The position numbers were made by a program, and so were the translations under genes. A DNA stretch of 64,000 nucleotides from the NCBI GenBank assembly GCA_003194525.1, contig NBIV01000130.1:153723-217722 (forward strand), written 5' to 3'. Within the stretch, counting starts at the first letter, position 1. Each line of letters starts with the position of its first letter. This DNA is from Gracilariopsis chorda. Its lineage: Eukaryota; Rhodophyta; Florideophyceae; Gracilariales; Gracilariaceae. The notes under the pieces were generated by a model that was given only the letters and a program-made list of their open reading frames with translations, did not search any database and was not told the origin of the DNA. Of the stretch, positions 42,376-53,400 are shown in pieces.

Positions 42376-45300
42376 ATGGAGGAAGACAGTATGAAGAAGG
42401 TGCCACGGTTTTTCGCTCGTCGCCATGAAGACTTTACCCTGTGGATGATGCGAATTGAGGCATTACTTGAATCGAAAGAACTTCTAAGTATAGTTCTTGA
42501 GGATGTCTCCGAAGATGGTAATCTAGAAACATTGTCAGGGGAGATGAAGCTGAAAGTCTCCAAGGCCCGCATGTACATAGTGCAATCACTTGGTGATAAA
42601 CCTCTTTGTGCTGTTGCATCGGAACGAAAGAATCCTTTTGTGATGTACAGGAAGCTCAAGGAGCGGTATGCAACTGAGAACGCAGCCACAAGGGTACAGT
42701 TGCAAACTAAGCTTCATCAATTACGATTCACGGATAATGCCGTCATGTCTGACTATGTTGATAACCTGGAGTCTGTCTTTGCAAGGTTGGACGCTATGGG
42801 AAACCCAATTGAAGAAACTATGCAAATTGCAATTCTGTTCTCCAGTTTTGGTAGTACTGGTAATAGCGCCTATGGGCCCGTAATTTCAGCCCTTCAGACA
42901 TTGTCGGATGAGGAACTTTCTTGGGACAAGGTTACAGCAAGACTACTTCAAGAATATGACACAAGGATGGCGGAGAAGAAGCATATCACTTCGAATACTG
43001 TGTCCGGCACCGCTGGTACTGAGAAGGCACTAAGAACGAAGTTGAAAGGAAAATGTTTCAAGTGTGGTCAAAAGGGTCATTACAAAAGGCACTGCCCTTT
43101 GAACCAGAACAGGGACGACGAGGGTTCCAGTATGCGAATTAGACATCAAGCTCTGATGGCCAGGCAGAAAAGGTACATCTTTGTAATCGACTCTGGAGCA
43201 ACTTGCCATATTGTTTGTGATAGTACTCTGGCTGCCGATTTTTCCCCAGTACCACCTAGGACCATTGCCCTTGGCGATGGAAGGCGTGTACATGCTTCGA
43301 GGATGGGAAATCTGCGATTGAGGATTTCACAACATGACGAAACCGAGATGCTTCTAATGCTAAAAGATGTACTGTATGTGAAGAATATGGACTGCAACTT
43401 GGTTTCCTGCTCTCAACTGGCGGAGGATGGTTGTGCAGTTCATTTTGGAATCTCTGGATGTTCTATTGCTAGCCAGGGAACAACTATCAAAGCTGTGAAT
43501 AATGAAGGATTGTACCATGTGTTGGCCACGATTAGCAGACACCAGGCTCTTGCTGCCAAAGATTCTGCAGGAACCAGACTGTGGCATGAAAGGTTTGGCC
43601 ATATTGGAAAACAGAAGATCCATCAGATGTCTAGCAACAAGTCTGTGATGGGACTGAACCACAACGCCAAACCAGAGCATGGATCAGACTGCGTACCGTG
43701 TATACAGGGAAAGATGACGCGTCGGACCTTGTCCGAGAGGAGTAATGATAATGCTCAAGTTGGGGATGTGATCTTTACGGATATATGTGGACCACTGAGT
43801 ACCCCAAGTTTCGGGAACAAGAAGTATTTTGTTTCCTTCATTGATAAGAAATCTCGGTACAAAGATGTGAGGCTCTTGTCCAAGCGGAAGGATCTTACAG
43901 ACCACTTTCGGTGTTTCCAACTGAAGTTTGAAAGGCAGACCGAGAAGAAGATAAAACTGGTCTACTCGGACAATGGGCCAGAGTATGTTGGACTGCGAAA
44001 GTATCTCTCGAGTGAAGGTATTGACTGGGAAAATAGTGCTCCGTATACTCCACAGCAAAATGGTGTTGCTGAAAGATTCAACCGATCTGTGATGGAGATG
44101 GTTAGGTCCATGCTGACCCACGCGGGACTACCTGCCCGTTTTTGGGGTGAAGCTGTCGTTACTGCAACAAGGATAATGAACCAGTTGAGCTGTACTGCAA
44201 CGAATGGAAAGACCCCACATGAGATCGTGACAGGAAATGTTCCAAATGTGAGCTCACTAAGAACATTTGGTTGTGAGGTCTGGGTCCATGTTGCAAAGCG
44301 CAAGAAACTAGATGGCAAGGCGCGTCGCGGAATTCTGCTTCGTTGCCTCCCGCACCTTAACTACCGTATATTCAACATTGACGATGGATCTATAACGTTT
44401 GCAAGGCATGTGACGATAAACGAGACAGTTTTCCCAGGCAGACAATTGTTTGAAAGGAAACCATTGAACATATGGAACATTAATGATGATGATATGGAAC
44501 AGAATGTGGAAGATTCTGACGCAGAGGATGAACTACTGGTTGCAGAACCTGTAGTTGATGAACATGACAGAAGTAGCAGCGTGGAAACACCGAACTCAGA
44601 GGACGAAGATAATGGAACTGGGATTATGGCTAATGAGCAGGACAATGTGGAGAGTAATGCAAACGATGGTACTGAAGACTCTGGAGAGTTTACGATGACA
44701 CCAAGCATTCAGGACTTTCTTACCCATTACCCTGTGCGGCGATACCCTGAACGCAACCGTCAACCTCCCTCTCGGTTCTCTGACACAAATCACAGTACCC
44801 TTGTCACAAAAGAGGACAATGCAGTTCCCATCCCAAGAGATCTATATGAGGCAAGGCAGTTGGATAACTGGAAAAACTGGGAACAGGCCATTCAGGATGA
44901 GCTTTCGTCCTTGAGATCGATGCAGACCTGGACTGTAGTAGACAAACCACCAGAAGTGAACGTCCTTGGGTCTAAGTTTGTGTTTGCTACGAAGCAGAGC
45001 AGCGATGGTTCAGTCTCAAGGTACAAAGCGAGATTGGTTGCTAAAGGGTGCCAACAAGGCCATGTACCACATGTTTACTCGCCGGTAGTTGACTTTGGAA
45101 CAGTCCGAGTAGCCTTGACGTTGGCGTGCAGCCTTGGACTTGAGATTCACCAGCTTGATGTGAAGTGTGCCTTTCTGTATGGACACATAGATCAAGACTC
45201 ACCTGTCTACATGCGACCCCCGAAAGGGCTGGATATTGGCATAAATGAAGGCCAAGTACTGAAATTGAACCGTTCTATTTACGGTTTGAAGCAATCTAAC

Positions 45301-46395
45301 GCTATATGGAGTCGATTGTTCACAAAACGACTATTAGCGCTAGGTCTCAAACAGTGCCTGACCGACCAATGCTTCTTTCACATGCGCAAGGATGGTCACA
45401 GACTCTGGATTCTACTTTATGTTGACGACCTCTTGTTAATGGGCGACGATGCTGAGACAATCGGAGAGATGAAGCAATTACTCGCCTCTGAATTTGATAT
45501 GAAAGAATGCGCAAGGTCAGACAGCTTTTTAGGTGTGTACATGCAACAGAATCCAAACGGAATGCTTTTGCACCAGCAACCATGCATCGAGAAGATACTA
45601 CACCGCTTCCAGATGGCACATTCGAAACCTGTTGCAACTCCGATGAGTACTGCGTACAAGGCATCAGAGTTATTGAAAGCAGAGCCTTTTGAGCGTCAAA
45701 GTACCTTTCAGGAAGCTATTGGGTCTCTGTTGTATCTGTCTACACGCACGAGGCCGGACATCTGCCATGCAGTTAATATACTATCCCGAGCCCAAGCCAA
45801 TCCTACAGTTGCTCATTGGAATGCCGTGAAAAGAACTCTACGTTACCTCAACGGTACTAGAAATCTTGGACTGAAGATATTGGCGAAGGATGGAGATAGC
45901 TCAAGCACCTTGTATGCCTACGCAGATGCAGATTGGGCTGGTGATGACGTTGATAGAAAGTCGACAAGTGGTTTTTGTCTCTTCTTGTTGGGGACCATGG
46001 TTGAGTGGAAAACTTTGAAACAATCTTGCGTGGCGACTTCCACAACTGAATCAGAATACATTGCAGTTTCTGAATGTTTCAAAATTGTCAAGTGGGTTCG
46101 TAATTTATTGAGCGAGCTACAGATAAGACCAACCTTGAATCCAACTACAGTATACGAAGACAATACTGCGGTACTGGAATGGGCAGTTGGAAGCAGGCGC
46201 GCAAAACATGTTGATTTACGCTATCATTTTGTTCGTCAAGGAGTTGAGTCTGGAATGATGAAAGTAGTACGTTGCCCAACGGAACACATGATTGCTGACG
46301 TACTTACGAAGCCACTTCCGAAGCAAAGGCACATCAAGTTCAGACACTTGCTTGGACTTTGTGATGGTGCTCATGGCATGGGAGGGATGATGTAA
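42376..46395 (+). CDS. Intact Ty1/copia gag-pol polyprotein, 1339 aa
   Basis: Start chosen at MEEDSMKK (42376), the first ATG beyond the primer site; the frame is open back to 42157, but that part is LTR. Domains by residue from this start: gag of the UBN2 type, about 1-220 (YRKLKERYATEN, LHQLRFTDNAVMSDYVDNLE); zinc knuckle CFKCGQKGHYKRHC, 227-240; protease VIDSGAT with Asp272; integrase zinc site His404 (LWHERFGHI) and CVPC, catalytic Asp469 (FTDICGPL), Asp532 (YSDNGPEY) and Glu566 (NGVAERF); reverse transcriptase from KARLVAKG to LLYVDDLLLMGDD with YVDD at 1015-1018; RNase H YADADWAG (Asp1184/1186), STTESEYIA, VYEDNTA and ADVLTKPL. Every catalytic residue I can check is present, and no stop or frameshift occurs. 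The TAA (46393-46395) lies inside the 3' LTR. Gag and pol share one frame, so product ratio must be set after translation or by splicing. Confidence 0.98.
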   Translation: MEEDSMKKVPRFFARRHEDFTLWMMRIEALLESKELLSIVLEDVSEDGNLETLSGEMKLKVSKARMYIVQSLGDKPLCAVASERKNPFVMYRKLKERYATENAATRVQLQTKLHQLRFTDNAVMSDYVDNLESVFARLDAMGNPIEETMQIAILFSSFGSTGNSAYGPVISALQTLSDEELSWDKVTARLLQEYDTRMAEKKHITSNTVSGTAGTEKALRTKLKGKCFKCGQKGHYKRHCPLNQNRDDEGSSMRIRHQALMARQKRYIFVIDSGATCHIVCDSTLAADFSPVPPRTIALGDGRRVHASRMGNLRLRISQHDETEMLLMLKDVLYVKNMDCNLVSCSQLAEDGCAVHFGISGCSIASQGTTIKAVNNEGLYHVLATISRHQALAAKDSAGTRLWHERFGHIGKQKIHQMSSNKSVMGLNHNAKPEHGSDCVPCIQGKMTRRTLSERSNDNAQVGDVIFTDICGPLSTPSFGNKKYFVSFIDKKSRYKDVRLLSKRKDLTDHFRCFQLKFERQTEKKIKLVYSDNGPEYVGLRKYLSSEGIDWENSAPYTPQQNGVAERFNRSVMEMVRSMLTHAGLPARFWGEAVVTATRIMNQLSCTATNGKTPHEIVTGNVPNVSSLRTFGCEVWVHVAKRKKLDGKARRGILLRCLPHLNYRIFNIDDGSITFARHVTINETVFPGRQLFERKPLNIWNINDDDMEQNVEDSDAEDELLVAEPVVDEHDRSSSVETPNSEDEDNGTGIMANEQDNVESNANDGTEDSGEFTMTPSIQDFLTHYPVRRYPERNRQPPSRFSDTNHSTLVTKEDNAVPIPRDLYEARQLDNWKNWEQAIQDELSSLRSMQTWTVVDKPPEVNVLGSKFVFATKQSSDGSVSRYKARLVAKGCQQGHVPHVYSPVVDFGTVRVALTLACSLGLEIHQLDVKCAFLYGHIDQDSPVYMRPPKGLDIGINEGQVLKLNRSIYGLKQSNAIWSRLFTKRLLALGLKQCLTDQCFFHMRKDGHRLWILLYVDDLLLMGDDAETIGEMKQLLASEFDMKECARSDSFLGVYMQQNPNGMLLHQQPCIEKILHRFQMAHSKPVATPMSTAYKASELLKAEPFERQSTFQEAIGSLLYLSTRTRPDICHAVNILSRAQANPTVAHWNAVKRTLRYLNGTRNLGLKILAKDGDSSSTLYAYADADWAGDDVDRKSTSGFCLFLLGTMVEWKTLKQSCVATSTTESEYIAVSECFKIVKWVRNLLSELQIRPTLNPTTVYEDNTAVLEWAVGSRRAKHVDLRYHFVRQGVESGMMKVVRCPTEHMIADVLTKPLPKQRHIKFRHLLGLCDGAHGMGGMM
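46379..46387 (+). other. Copia polypurine tract
   Basis: GGGAGGGA-rich purine run immediately before the 3' LTR (TGATGTAATGG), the usual primer for plus-strand synthesis. It also encodes the last residues of the polyprotein. Confidence 0.8.
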
Positions 46396-46678
46396 TGGGA
46401 ATCGTGTTGTGACATGAGGCACGTAAGTCTCACATATGTATCTTACGTTAGATACATTACGTGATATGTAATGTTGTGAGGTAAGCAGTAATTAGTCTCA
46501 TTAGTGCTGACCTCAGCAGTATAGTAGATTCTGAATCCTGTGGTTCCCTGCAGAGCAACCACAAGCGTACCAAAGGCGTCTATGATTTTGGCAGGGTTTT
46601 GCACAGATGCCATATCTATAAAGGCTTGGAAAAGACTCCACCTTCAAGGAGAAGGAGTCGTCCGACCGAAGCACAACA
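46388..46678 (+). mobile_element. Copia 3' LTR, 291 bp
   Basis: Same ends as the 5' LTR and followed by the target duplication AATTT (46679-46683). The polyprotein stop is its sixth to eighth bases. Full element 42006-46678, 4673 bp. Confidence 0.97.
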
Positions 46679-46683
46679 AATTT

Positions 46684-47300
46684 GGAATCAAATTTTGCTG
46701 CTTCTATCCCGTATGGGTCCTAAGCATTCGCGATTCCAAATACATCTTCTATCCCGCATGCTATTTCGCCTCTTGCTCACACAACTTTCCAATGGATTTC
46801 GCCTTGCTTTGGCGTCCTGTCATGGAAGGCGGGCTCCAGCTGGACCTCTGTTCAAGCCTTCTCGTGTTGCGGTTCTGGCAAGCTGTCAATTCGTTATCAC
46901 GTCAGTCAAGTGCCGTTCTAAGTCGGACAACGTCCCAAACATCTCAAGCTGGTATGAGATTCTTCACACTAGGAATTTCGTACTCTCCAGACCTGCTCAA
47001 TGCCCATACGACGAGGTTTACGCAGTTTCCGCTCCACTCAACCCTCCTGCACTTAATCTTACCAACTTCATACCTAGCACAAGAACAGAACGAAAGTTTC
47101 ATCCATACTCATCTATGGAACGATTTGAGGGTTCGAATCGGTAATTATACCGTGCAGTGTATATTTCCTTTTTCAGCCTCGGGACTCAGTGCCCTCTTTT
47201 CGGCTGCACAGAGTTTTGTTGGGCGGGATCACTCTCTTCAATTCTTCTCGTACTTTTGTTCTTTCTATAGAAACATACTATGTTATAACTTGTAGTTAGT
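46684..47300 (+). other. Flank right of the copia element, unassigned
   Basis: Forward frames in two phases are open here (46540-47295, starting in the LTR; 46599-47144). Neither shows a recognisable domain. This is the continuation of the sequence that the copia element split, so it may be the rest of the composite segment; copy 2 leaves the window before this point, so that cannot be tested here. Confidence 0.3.
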
Positions 47301-47904
47301 GCAGCGGTTTGTGTGAAGTGGCGATGTAGTTTGGAAATTTTTGCAGCTTTGGTACATTAGCGAGATCAGGTGCCTTTCGTAAACAATTTTTGCTCCGTAC
47401 CTGTCATCATGTTCAGCAAGAACAAATTGTACATCTTAAGTGAAGTCTAGCACAACTATGATAGAAGCATGGGACCGGTGGAAAGCAAATTGAGAAACAA
47501 CGTGAGGGAGGTTAAGGAGTCTAACATAACTTCTGCCACAGCAATACGCAGCTGTTCGTTTTTGCAATGTGCGTTCAATGACTCCCAGTACTTTTGAGGT
47601 TACGAAAAGATCGGGTTCCAATACTACGGATGCACCAAGTAGAAAGACAGAAATGCGGGATCACCCTCTTTCCCTTTACGAATCGTGAAAGAGACAGCTA
47701 CCGCTCTCAGTAAAATGCAGCGTGGCATGGAGCTGCAATGAGGATATCGGATTTGCAGCTTCTACCCCTCTGTGCGTAAATTTGTTCACAAACCCCAAAT
47801 CATAACAATATTAGTAAGAGTGATGATCGAGTACGAGAACAAACTATTATTAAACCAGGCTTACAATACAACAAAGTCCTCAAAAGCTTCAAAACCCTTC
47901 AAAG
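47301..47904. other. Unassigned spacer
   Basis: Short frames only on both strands and no repeat recognised. Confidence 0.4.
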
Positions 47905-49300
47905 CTATGAGGAGAACCCATCCTTATGTCGTTGATTTAGCGCGTCAGCAGCGGCTAACATATCATATGCATCGTCGGCCATTTTTTTCTGCTCATCAGG
48001 TAGTTCTTTCCATGTTTTTTCCGTGTTCATGAATACGGACATGAGTTTCTGAGAACAGATCCTACGCACTCTGTACAGTTCTTGCCTTTTACTTAACGTG
48101 AGAAGACTCCGAATCATTCTTAGAGTTCGCCGCGCTGAAACTGAAAGCAGCGGCTGCGACATAACAAACGATGTATCGAAAAGCCTTGAAGGAGGAAGCG
48201 ACACCAGCCTCAAAGACAGCCTAATCCTTCTTTCTCTTCGCATGAGTGGGTTTGATATATCGCAGATGCGCTAACAATTCTTCCAAGTTACCGGTTGGAC
48301 CAGGAATGTTATATTCCGCGACAGGAGAACAAACCAATAGAGCACCAGGCTCCGGGACCTTTCCCTTCGGTTGTTTGGCGGGACTCTTCACTTCATGCCC
48401 CTTATCAAAAGAGTTTCGATGCGCAGCTTCCTTCGTACGAGTACATGGTGTGGGCATGTTCGGAGTATCTGCCAGAATGGGTGAGAGTAGTGAAAGATTG
48501 GAGGCGATCTCAAGCTGTTCATCCGCGGAAGCGCGTTCTGGCTTTCGATTTAAACGTTGATATTCGTGTTTCAGGCCCATTTGCTGTTACACGAGGCGGT
48601 AACGTTATTCCTTTGTGATCCGCAAAAAAGGGCTGCCAAAGACGCTCGCATGGCTTCAATGGCCACCTTTTGATGTTCGGGAGAGCAACCAAGCTCAACA
48701 TCTGTGATGGGGGACGTGGGCGGCGATTAAGTCCGAAGCGGGGGTGCAACCGGTCTTGGAGGCGGTTGTGGCGAGTGTGGTTTTGGCCGGTCGGTATCAA
48801 CATAATCAGAGTGAGAATCATCTGAACCTTCGGAAGGACCGTATGTAATATGAATGATGTGTTTGTGATGAGCAGAATACTGAACCGGACGCGCTTCAAC
48901 AATGGGCTCGTCGTGTGGCTCAGCGTGGTTTGGAGGAACGAGTCGTTTTGTTTCATTGAGAACTGAAGTCATTTGATTCATGATTTGATCCATTTGGCTG
49001 CGAAGGCGGTCCCTCCTTTGCGCGGCGTTGGGATTTGAAGGGTCTATAGCAAGCATGTCACATTTGAGATTTTCCCATTGTTGACGAAGATGTTCGCAAC
49101 GCTCGAAAGCGGCATTGACGGCGACGACGGTAAGTTGCGTTTGGTGTGGAGAGAGGGGGCAGGAGGGAGAAAAAAGGAAGAGGGAGTGCGCTTGTAGAGT
49201 GACGAGAACAGAAGTGAAGGTCAGTTCCAGAAAGCGGTTCCGGGTCGCGCGGACGAGGTTGCTGTGCTAGCGCGCTCGTCAGCTGTGCATCTTCTTCCAT
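47905..49300 (-). pseudogene. Unidentified reverse-strand pseudogene, coiled-coil start and HMG-like end
   Basis: Reading leftwards: AVNAAFERCEHLRQQWENLK and RDRLRSQMDQIMNQMTSVLN (helical, 49130-48930); a Pro/Asp/His-rich linker ending in a stop at 48727; the same frame then gives VELGCSPEHQKVAIEAMRAS (48690-48630). After a frameshift, 48580-48221 holds VKSPAKQPKGKVPEPGALLV and NLEELLAHLRYIKPTHAKRK. A further shift leads to 48243-47905, ending with EKTWKELPDEQKKMADDAYD, reminiscent of the last helices of an HMG box (W-K-x-L-x-x-x-x-K). The pieces are continuous in order, which argues for one decayed gene. Family unknown; DNA-binding is a guess. Confidence 0.5.
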
Positions 49301-49435
49301 ACAACGCGCGTGTGACGTGGCCTGAGGTGCGGTGCAGGCTACTGTTGCGATGCCACCACGTTTCCCGCCACGTGGACAGGTGGGCGCGGTTGCACAACAA
49401 AATCTCAGCACGTCGCGCTCAACAAAAGAATCTTC

Positions 49436-49798
49436 TTGGAAGATGCATCGGACGCGCAGCTCACCAGCAGCACGCCGTCCGCTGCGCTAGCATCACCACC
49501 GCCGTCTTCACCTTTACCTACCCAGAGCGTCATGGGCAAATCTGAATTCGGTGACCCTCCGTGTCTCTATTCCTCGCCACACCCTCAGCCTGATGAGGCA
49601 CAGACGGAGTTCTACTCCGCGCTCGCCGCCTTCCTTACCGCCGTCTTCACAACCGCCTGTGCCACCGCCCTCTCCCTCGCAATGCGCTGTAGCCACACTT
49701 GCAAAAGAGCGACCCTAGTCCCTCCCGCAATATGCGCACTGGGCCGCGACCGAATCGTCATCGATCCGGATCCGACAACACGTCAACAAGTGAACTAA
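49436..49798 (+). CDS. Low-complexity 120-codon frame before the PGM2 remnant
   Basis: Ser/Pro/Ala-rich frame starting MEDASDAQLTSSTPS. The divergent reverse-strand frame near 49320 starts similarly (MEEDAQLTSAL), so the two may derive from related gene starts. Could be coding, a leader of the following pseudogene, or chance; no domain. Confidence 0.2.
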   Translation: MEDASDAQLTSSTPSAALASPPPSSPLPTQSVMGKSEFGDPPCLYSSPHPQPDEAQTEFYSALAAFLTAVFTTACATALSLAMRCSHTCKRATLVPPAICALGRDRIVIDPDPTTRQQVN

Positions 49799-51345
49799 AT
49801 GCTCTCCCACTGCCTATGCTCCCCCGCGGAGCCATCCCGTCTGCCAGTCGCCCTCGACCAAACCCACCGTCTTCGATTTGGTACAGAGGGCTTACACGCA
49901 GCCGTCGGGCCGTCTCAATTGTCTAGTCCTTTCTGCGGCGCAGGCGCTGGCAAGGATCTCCAATCCTATTTCGCGCGTCTTCGTCGTCAGTCATGACACC
50001 AAAACGGATTCCACAAAGTTTGCGGTGCTCATTGCAGACGTTTTTAGGATCCATGGAGCGCAAAAACAGCTTTTCTCCAGACCGTTTCCCACCCCATGTG
50101 TCGCCTTGGCAGTACGAAGCCTTCAAGCTGCGCTGGGTTTGTGCGTTACAGCCAGTCATAACCCGTCACAGGACAACTGGCTCAAAGTTTTCTGGAGCGA
50201 CGGCATTCAAATTCGACCTGATGTGTAGAGAAACCTGTCAAACTCTGCTCACGCCCTTGAAAAACAAGTATGCCATATCTGACCATGATCTACCACCAGT
50301 ACCAGATCCCCATCACCAAATTACTGAACAGTACTTTTCGGCGGTTACCACTGCTTTATATAAGCTTCTGCTTGATGTCAGTCCTCCACGCATGGTATAA
50401 ACCGCTTGACACGGCATCGGCACCTCGTTAATCGCCGAAATCTTTCGACGCTTTCAACTTCCACGTTCGCACCGGTTGAGGAACAATGTACACCAGACCC
50501 AGCCTTCCCAACGCTACCGTTTCCCAATCCAGAGGAAAAAGGTGCTCTGGACCTTGGCGTTGAAACTTGAAAACGATGCAATGCTCCAATTGTGGTTGCG
50601 AATGATCCTGATGCCGGTCTCTAGGGGCTGCCAAAATTTCAGCCCATGGGGCGCTGTGTATATTCACCGGTTATGAAATCGCACTGTTGCTGGCTGATCA
50701 CTTGACCAAACACATAAACGATGATCTTACGCAATGTGCTGTCGTCGCCAGAACAGCTTCTTTCAATGTTCTCGCCTCTATAGGCAAAAAGAAAGGTTTC
50801 GTCTTCAGGGAAGCATTCACGGGACTCACGTAGATCAACAAGGTAACCTTGGACCTTGAAGAAGAGAGAAAGATGCCCATTTTGGCCAATGAAGAAGCAT
50901 TCGGGTATAATATCACAAGAAACATCGTTTGTGATAAAGACAGTGTTTTGCTGTGGCCATGATGGCCCAGCTGATAGCCATTATATACGAAAAGGAGAGT
51001 GCGATAGGCGAGCGCATACAAGAGTTGCTTATGGAGTACGGTATTAATTTGTCCAGCAACGGTTATTACCGCTTGACTGACTCTTGAACTAAGGCATCAG
51101 AAATATTCGACTCGGCCAGGGAAAATGGACTAACCAGTAAACTCTGCAGTGCTGTAGTGAATTCTGTCCGGGATCTGACGTATGGAAGGGAGACAGCTGA
51201 ACCAAGTAGCAAAGCTCTCCTACCAGCAGATACCTCTTCACAATCCTTGAATTTTAGGTGCTCGAAGAAAAACAGCGATGACGAAGATTGTACTCTCATT
51301 ATTCATTTGCGCGGAAGCGGCACTGGTAAGTTCACTTAGATCTTC
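49799..51345 (+). pseudogene. PGM2: Phosphoglucomutase-2/phosphopentomutase pseudogene
   Basis: All four regions of the alpha-D-phosphohexomutase fold appear in order. LRFGTEGLHAAVGP at about 49877-49918, then, after a frameshift, VFVVSHDTKTDSTKFAVLIA. The phosphoserine loop VTASHNPSQDNWLKVFWSDG has TASHNP intact at 50148-50165. DPHHQITEQYFSAV follows near 50310; then PDPAFPTLPFPNPEEKGALD and VVANDPDAGL (50592-50620), where the metal-binding DxDxDR has lost its last Asp and Arg. Next, FTGYEIALLLADHL, KKKGFVFREAFTGLT and LANEEAFGYNI (EEAxG substrate loop). The C-terminal domain has VNSVRDLTYGRETAEPSSK and LRGSGTGKF (RTSGTEPK expected). The enzyme interconverts hexose or pentose 1- and 5/6-phosphates. 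Several frameshifts and stops; no introns needed; shorter than the usual ~600 residues between blocks. Confidence 0.92.
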
Positions 51346-51814
51346 ACGGGTTTGATTTCAGTGCACCTGGAATTGATCTGGCCAGGACCCCTGCAACGTA
51401 TCATTGTTGAGAAAGGAATGGAAATTTTCTCCCCAGCATAGCGGAAGATGCTGTCAGTAGCTTTTCCTCAAGCGGAAACTGACGAGACATCACGTGTTTT
51501 GTTGTTTCTCTATCGCACAGAGCCGAAAATCAATACTACACAGAGCTCCGGACTACGAACGAAGAGCAAAAAAGTAGATCAGCTGAGCGATTCTTGAATC
51601 ATGCCGTACGAGAGGCGGTACGTCAGGTATTGCGCCCATTAGCAAACCATGTTTTACAAAGATGATAGCAAACCATGTTTTACAAAGATGACCCGTGTTG
51701 GTCAAAATGGATCCGTCAACGAGACGGAGAGAGGCGCACAACAGATGAATGTAAGTAGTTCGCACGTACTGGCATCAACAGTTCACTGTATCAGGGTGTC
51801 GTCGTAGCCAAGTT
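51346..51814. other. Spacer between convergent pseudogenes
   Basis: A 25-bp direct repeat, TAGCAAACCATGTTTTACAA plus GATGA, occurs at about 51640-51664 and 51666-51690. No gene recognised. The 3' ends of the PGM2 (forward) and ValRS (reverse) remnants flank it. Confidence 0.4.
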
Positions 51815-52520
51815 GAGAAAGGAAGAATCTTTACTCAGTGGTTGTCAACTCCCCTATTTCTGCCAGCTTCTTTATCAGGCTTGTGAGCTGTGAATTCAAC
51901 TCATCAGCAGATGTCCTAATCTTTGCAAAAAACCGTTGGAGGTGCATTGTCTGCAAACCCAGTGGCACTCATCCTCTTTCCTAGGCAGTTGGAGTTTTTA
52001 CATTGACAGACTGCTTTTCAATCCTCTTCAATTCCTTTTCAAAATCGATCATATCAGGCATGGGTATGACGCCCCCGAGATTGTTGAAATGTAAAAATGA
52101 AGGGCATTGCCGCCGAAATCTGTTTCAGTAGCGGATCCTCCCACACCGTCAATGAGTTTAATCGTCAGTTTCTCAGAATTAAATTTGGTCAGAAAAGTAG
52201 CATCCCCTTCTTGGCATGTACATCCGACGCTGGGACGGCGTCAGTTCGAATTGAGAGATAAAATTGTCGACCATGGTCCACTTGATACTCTGCTCTAGCA
52301 TTTCGTATGTAGCGAAACAGAAATTGCATTCTTTCAAAGCGCTCTATAGCCTCTTGCTCAATGCTTCCGCCAGGTGGACATTACGCAATAATTAGTGCCT
52401 GCTTTGGGCTGCCTTCTCACGTGAAGCGATGCCAGATTTCGTTTGTGACATGTAGCATCAACGGATGTACAAAACTAAGACATGTATCCATTACGTAGTG
52501 TTGTTCAGTGCTGGGGTACA
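51815..52520 (-). pseudogene. Valyl-tRNA synthetase C-terminal remnant
   Basis: Reading leftwards: FVHPLMLHVTNEIWHRFT (the HPFMPFVTEELWQ end of the anticodon-binding domain) at about 52476-52423; ALIIA, stop, CPPGGSIEQEAIERFERMQ; then FRYIRNARAEYQVDHGRQF with IRNARAEY at 52308-52285, diagnostic of ValRS. After stops and a frameshift, GVIPMPDMIDFEKELKRIEK (about 52075-52016) gives the start of the tRNA-binding coiled-coil arm (VYLPLxDMVDxxKExxRLxK). Finally, NAPPTVF and ADELNSQLTSLIKKLAEIGE close the arm, ending at a stop near 51825. The catalytic HIGH and KMSKS regions are not in the window. The single-copy arm is the bacterial/organellar type. Confidence 0.87.
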
Positions 52521-53400
52521 GCCCAACAGCGGAAGAGGGCAGAAAAGAAACGGTAGATGGAGGAATGCACTCGAACTGGGATTTAGTGGACAAGAAGGAG
52601 ATGTTAGATTACAAAAAGGGTTAAACGGCGTTATGTGGTGAGTTAGTGCATGGAAATCGAAACTTTGTACAGTTTGGAGAACTTACAATCATCTTTCTTA
52701 AGCTCTGACTGGAACTCATCCTCACAAAGGGAGGAAGTGAACCATCCACTGAAGGCAGACAATTGCTTGCAAGGAACTTTGAGCAAAACATGTCAGTTAA
52801 ATCTCTTCGTTGACGTTGTGGATACCGTATTAAGAGTGAACCTTTAACTTTTTGGATTAGTGAGTAGTGCTGCACGTGGTGCGTGAGGGTGATGGAATTA
52901 GATTTTAGAGTAGGCAACGAGTACATCGGACGACAAACTTGTGACATGGACGTAAACTTTGGGTGAACATGCGCAGCACATGGTGTGATGTGGGCGGTTA
53001 GTTTGGTAGCGCAAACTGCACGGAAGAGTCTTACAAGGGTGAAGCGCGAGAGACGTTCGAGCGCGGACTAACAGCGTCGACTTGTGCTTGAGAGCTAGAC
53101 AGCTGCAACATGAAGCGATACCGTCCCACTTGGCACGACAGCAGGCTGAAATTCTGCCTACAAAAGCGGGCTGGGGAGGCAAAAGCGGTTGGAAGCAAAT
53201 TCACAACTCGCGGCGCGGTCTCTAGGAGGGACGGAAATGAGACTGTATGTGCAAGCAGTGCGCGGTACGCTGCTGCGTACAAGGGTAGCGCTTATGTATT
53301 TTGATAATTTGTATGGCACACAAGCTGTGATGCAATGGCTAAAGGGTTAGACGTCTACCTTTCGTCGCCGGAGAGGGCAACTGCGGACAAGCGCTGTAAT
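52521..53400. other. Unassigned sequence
   Basis: A reverse frame (52947-52621, 108 codons) and others are open, but nothing matches ValRS or another family. If the ValRS remnant continued upstream it should be here on the reverse strand; I cannot find it, so it is truncated or an intron lies here. Confidence 0.3.

Noticed and set aside
51326-51361. GTAAGT...TTTCAG as a 36-bp intron in the PGM2 remnant
   Set aside because: Too short for a usual spliceosomal intron, and removing it does not restore the expected SGTEPK continuation.
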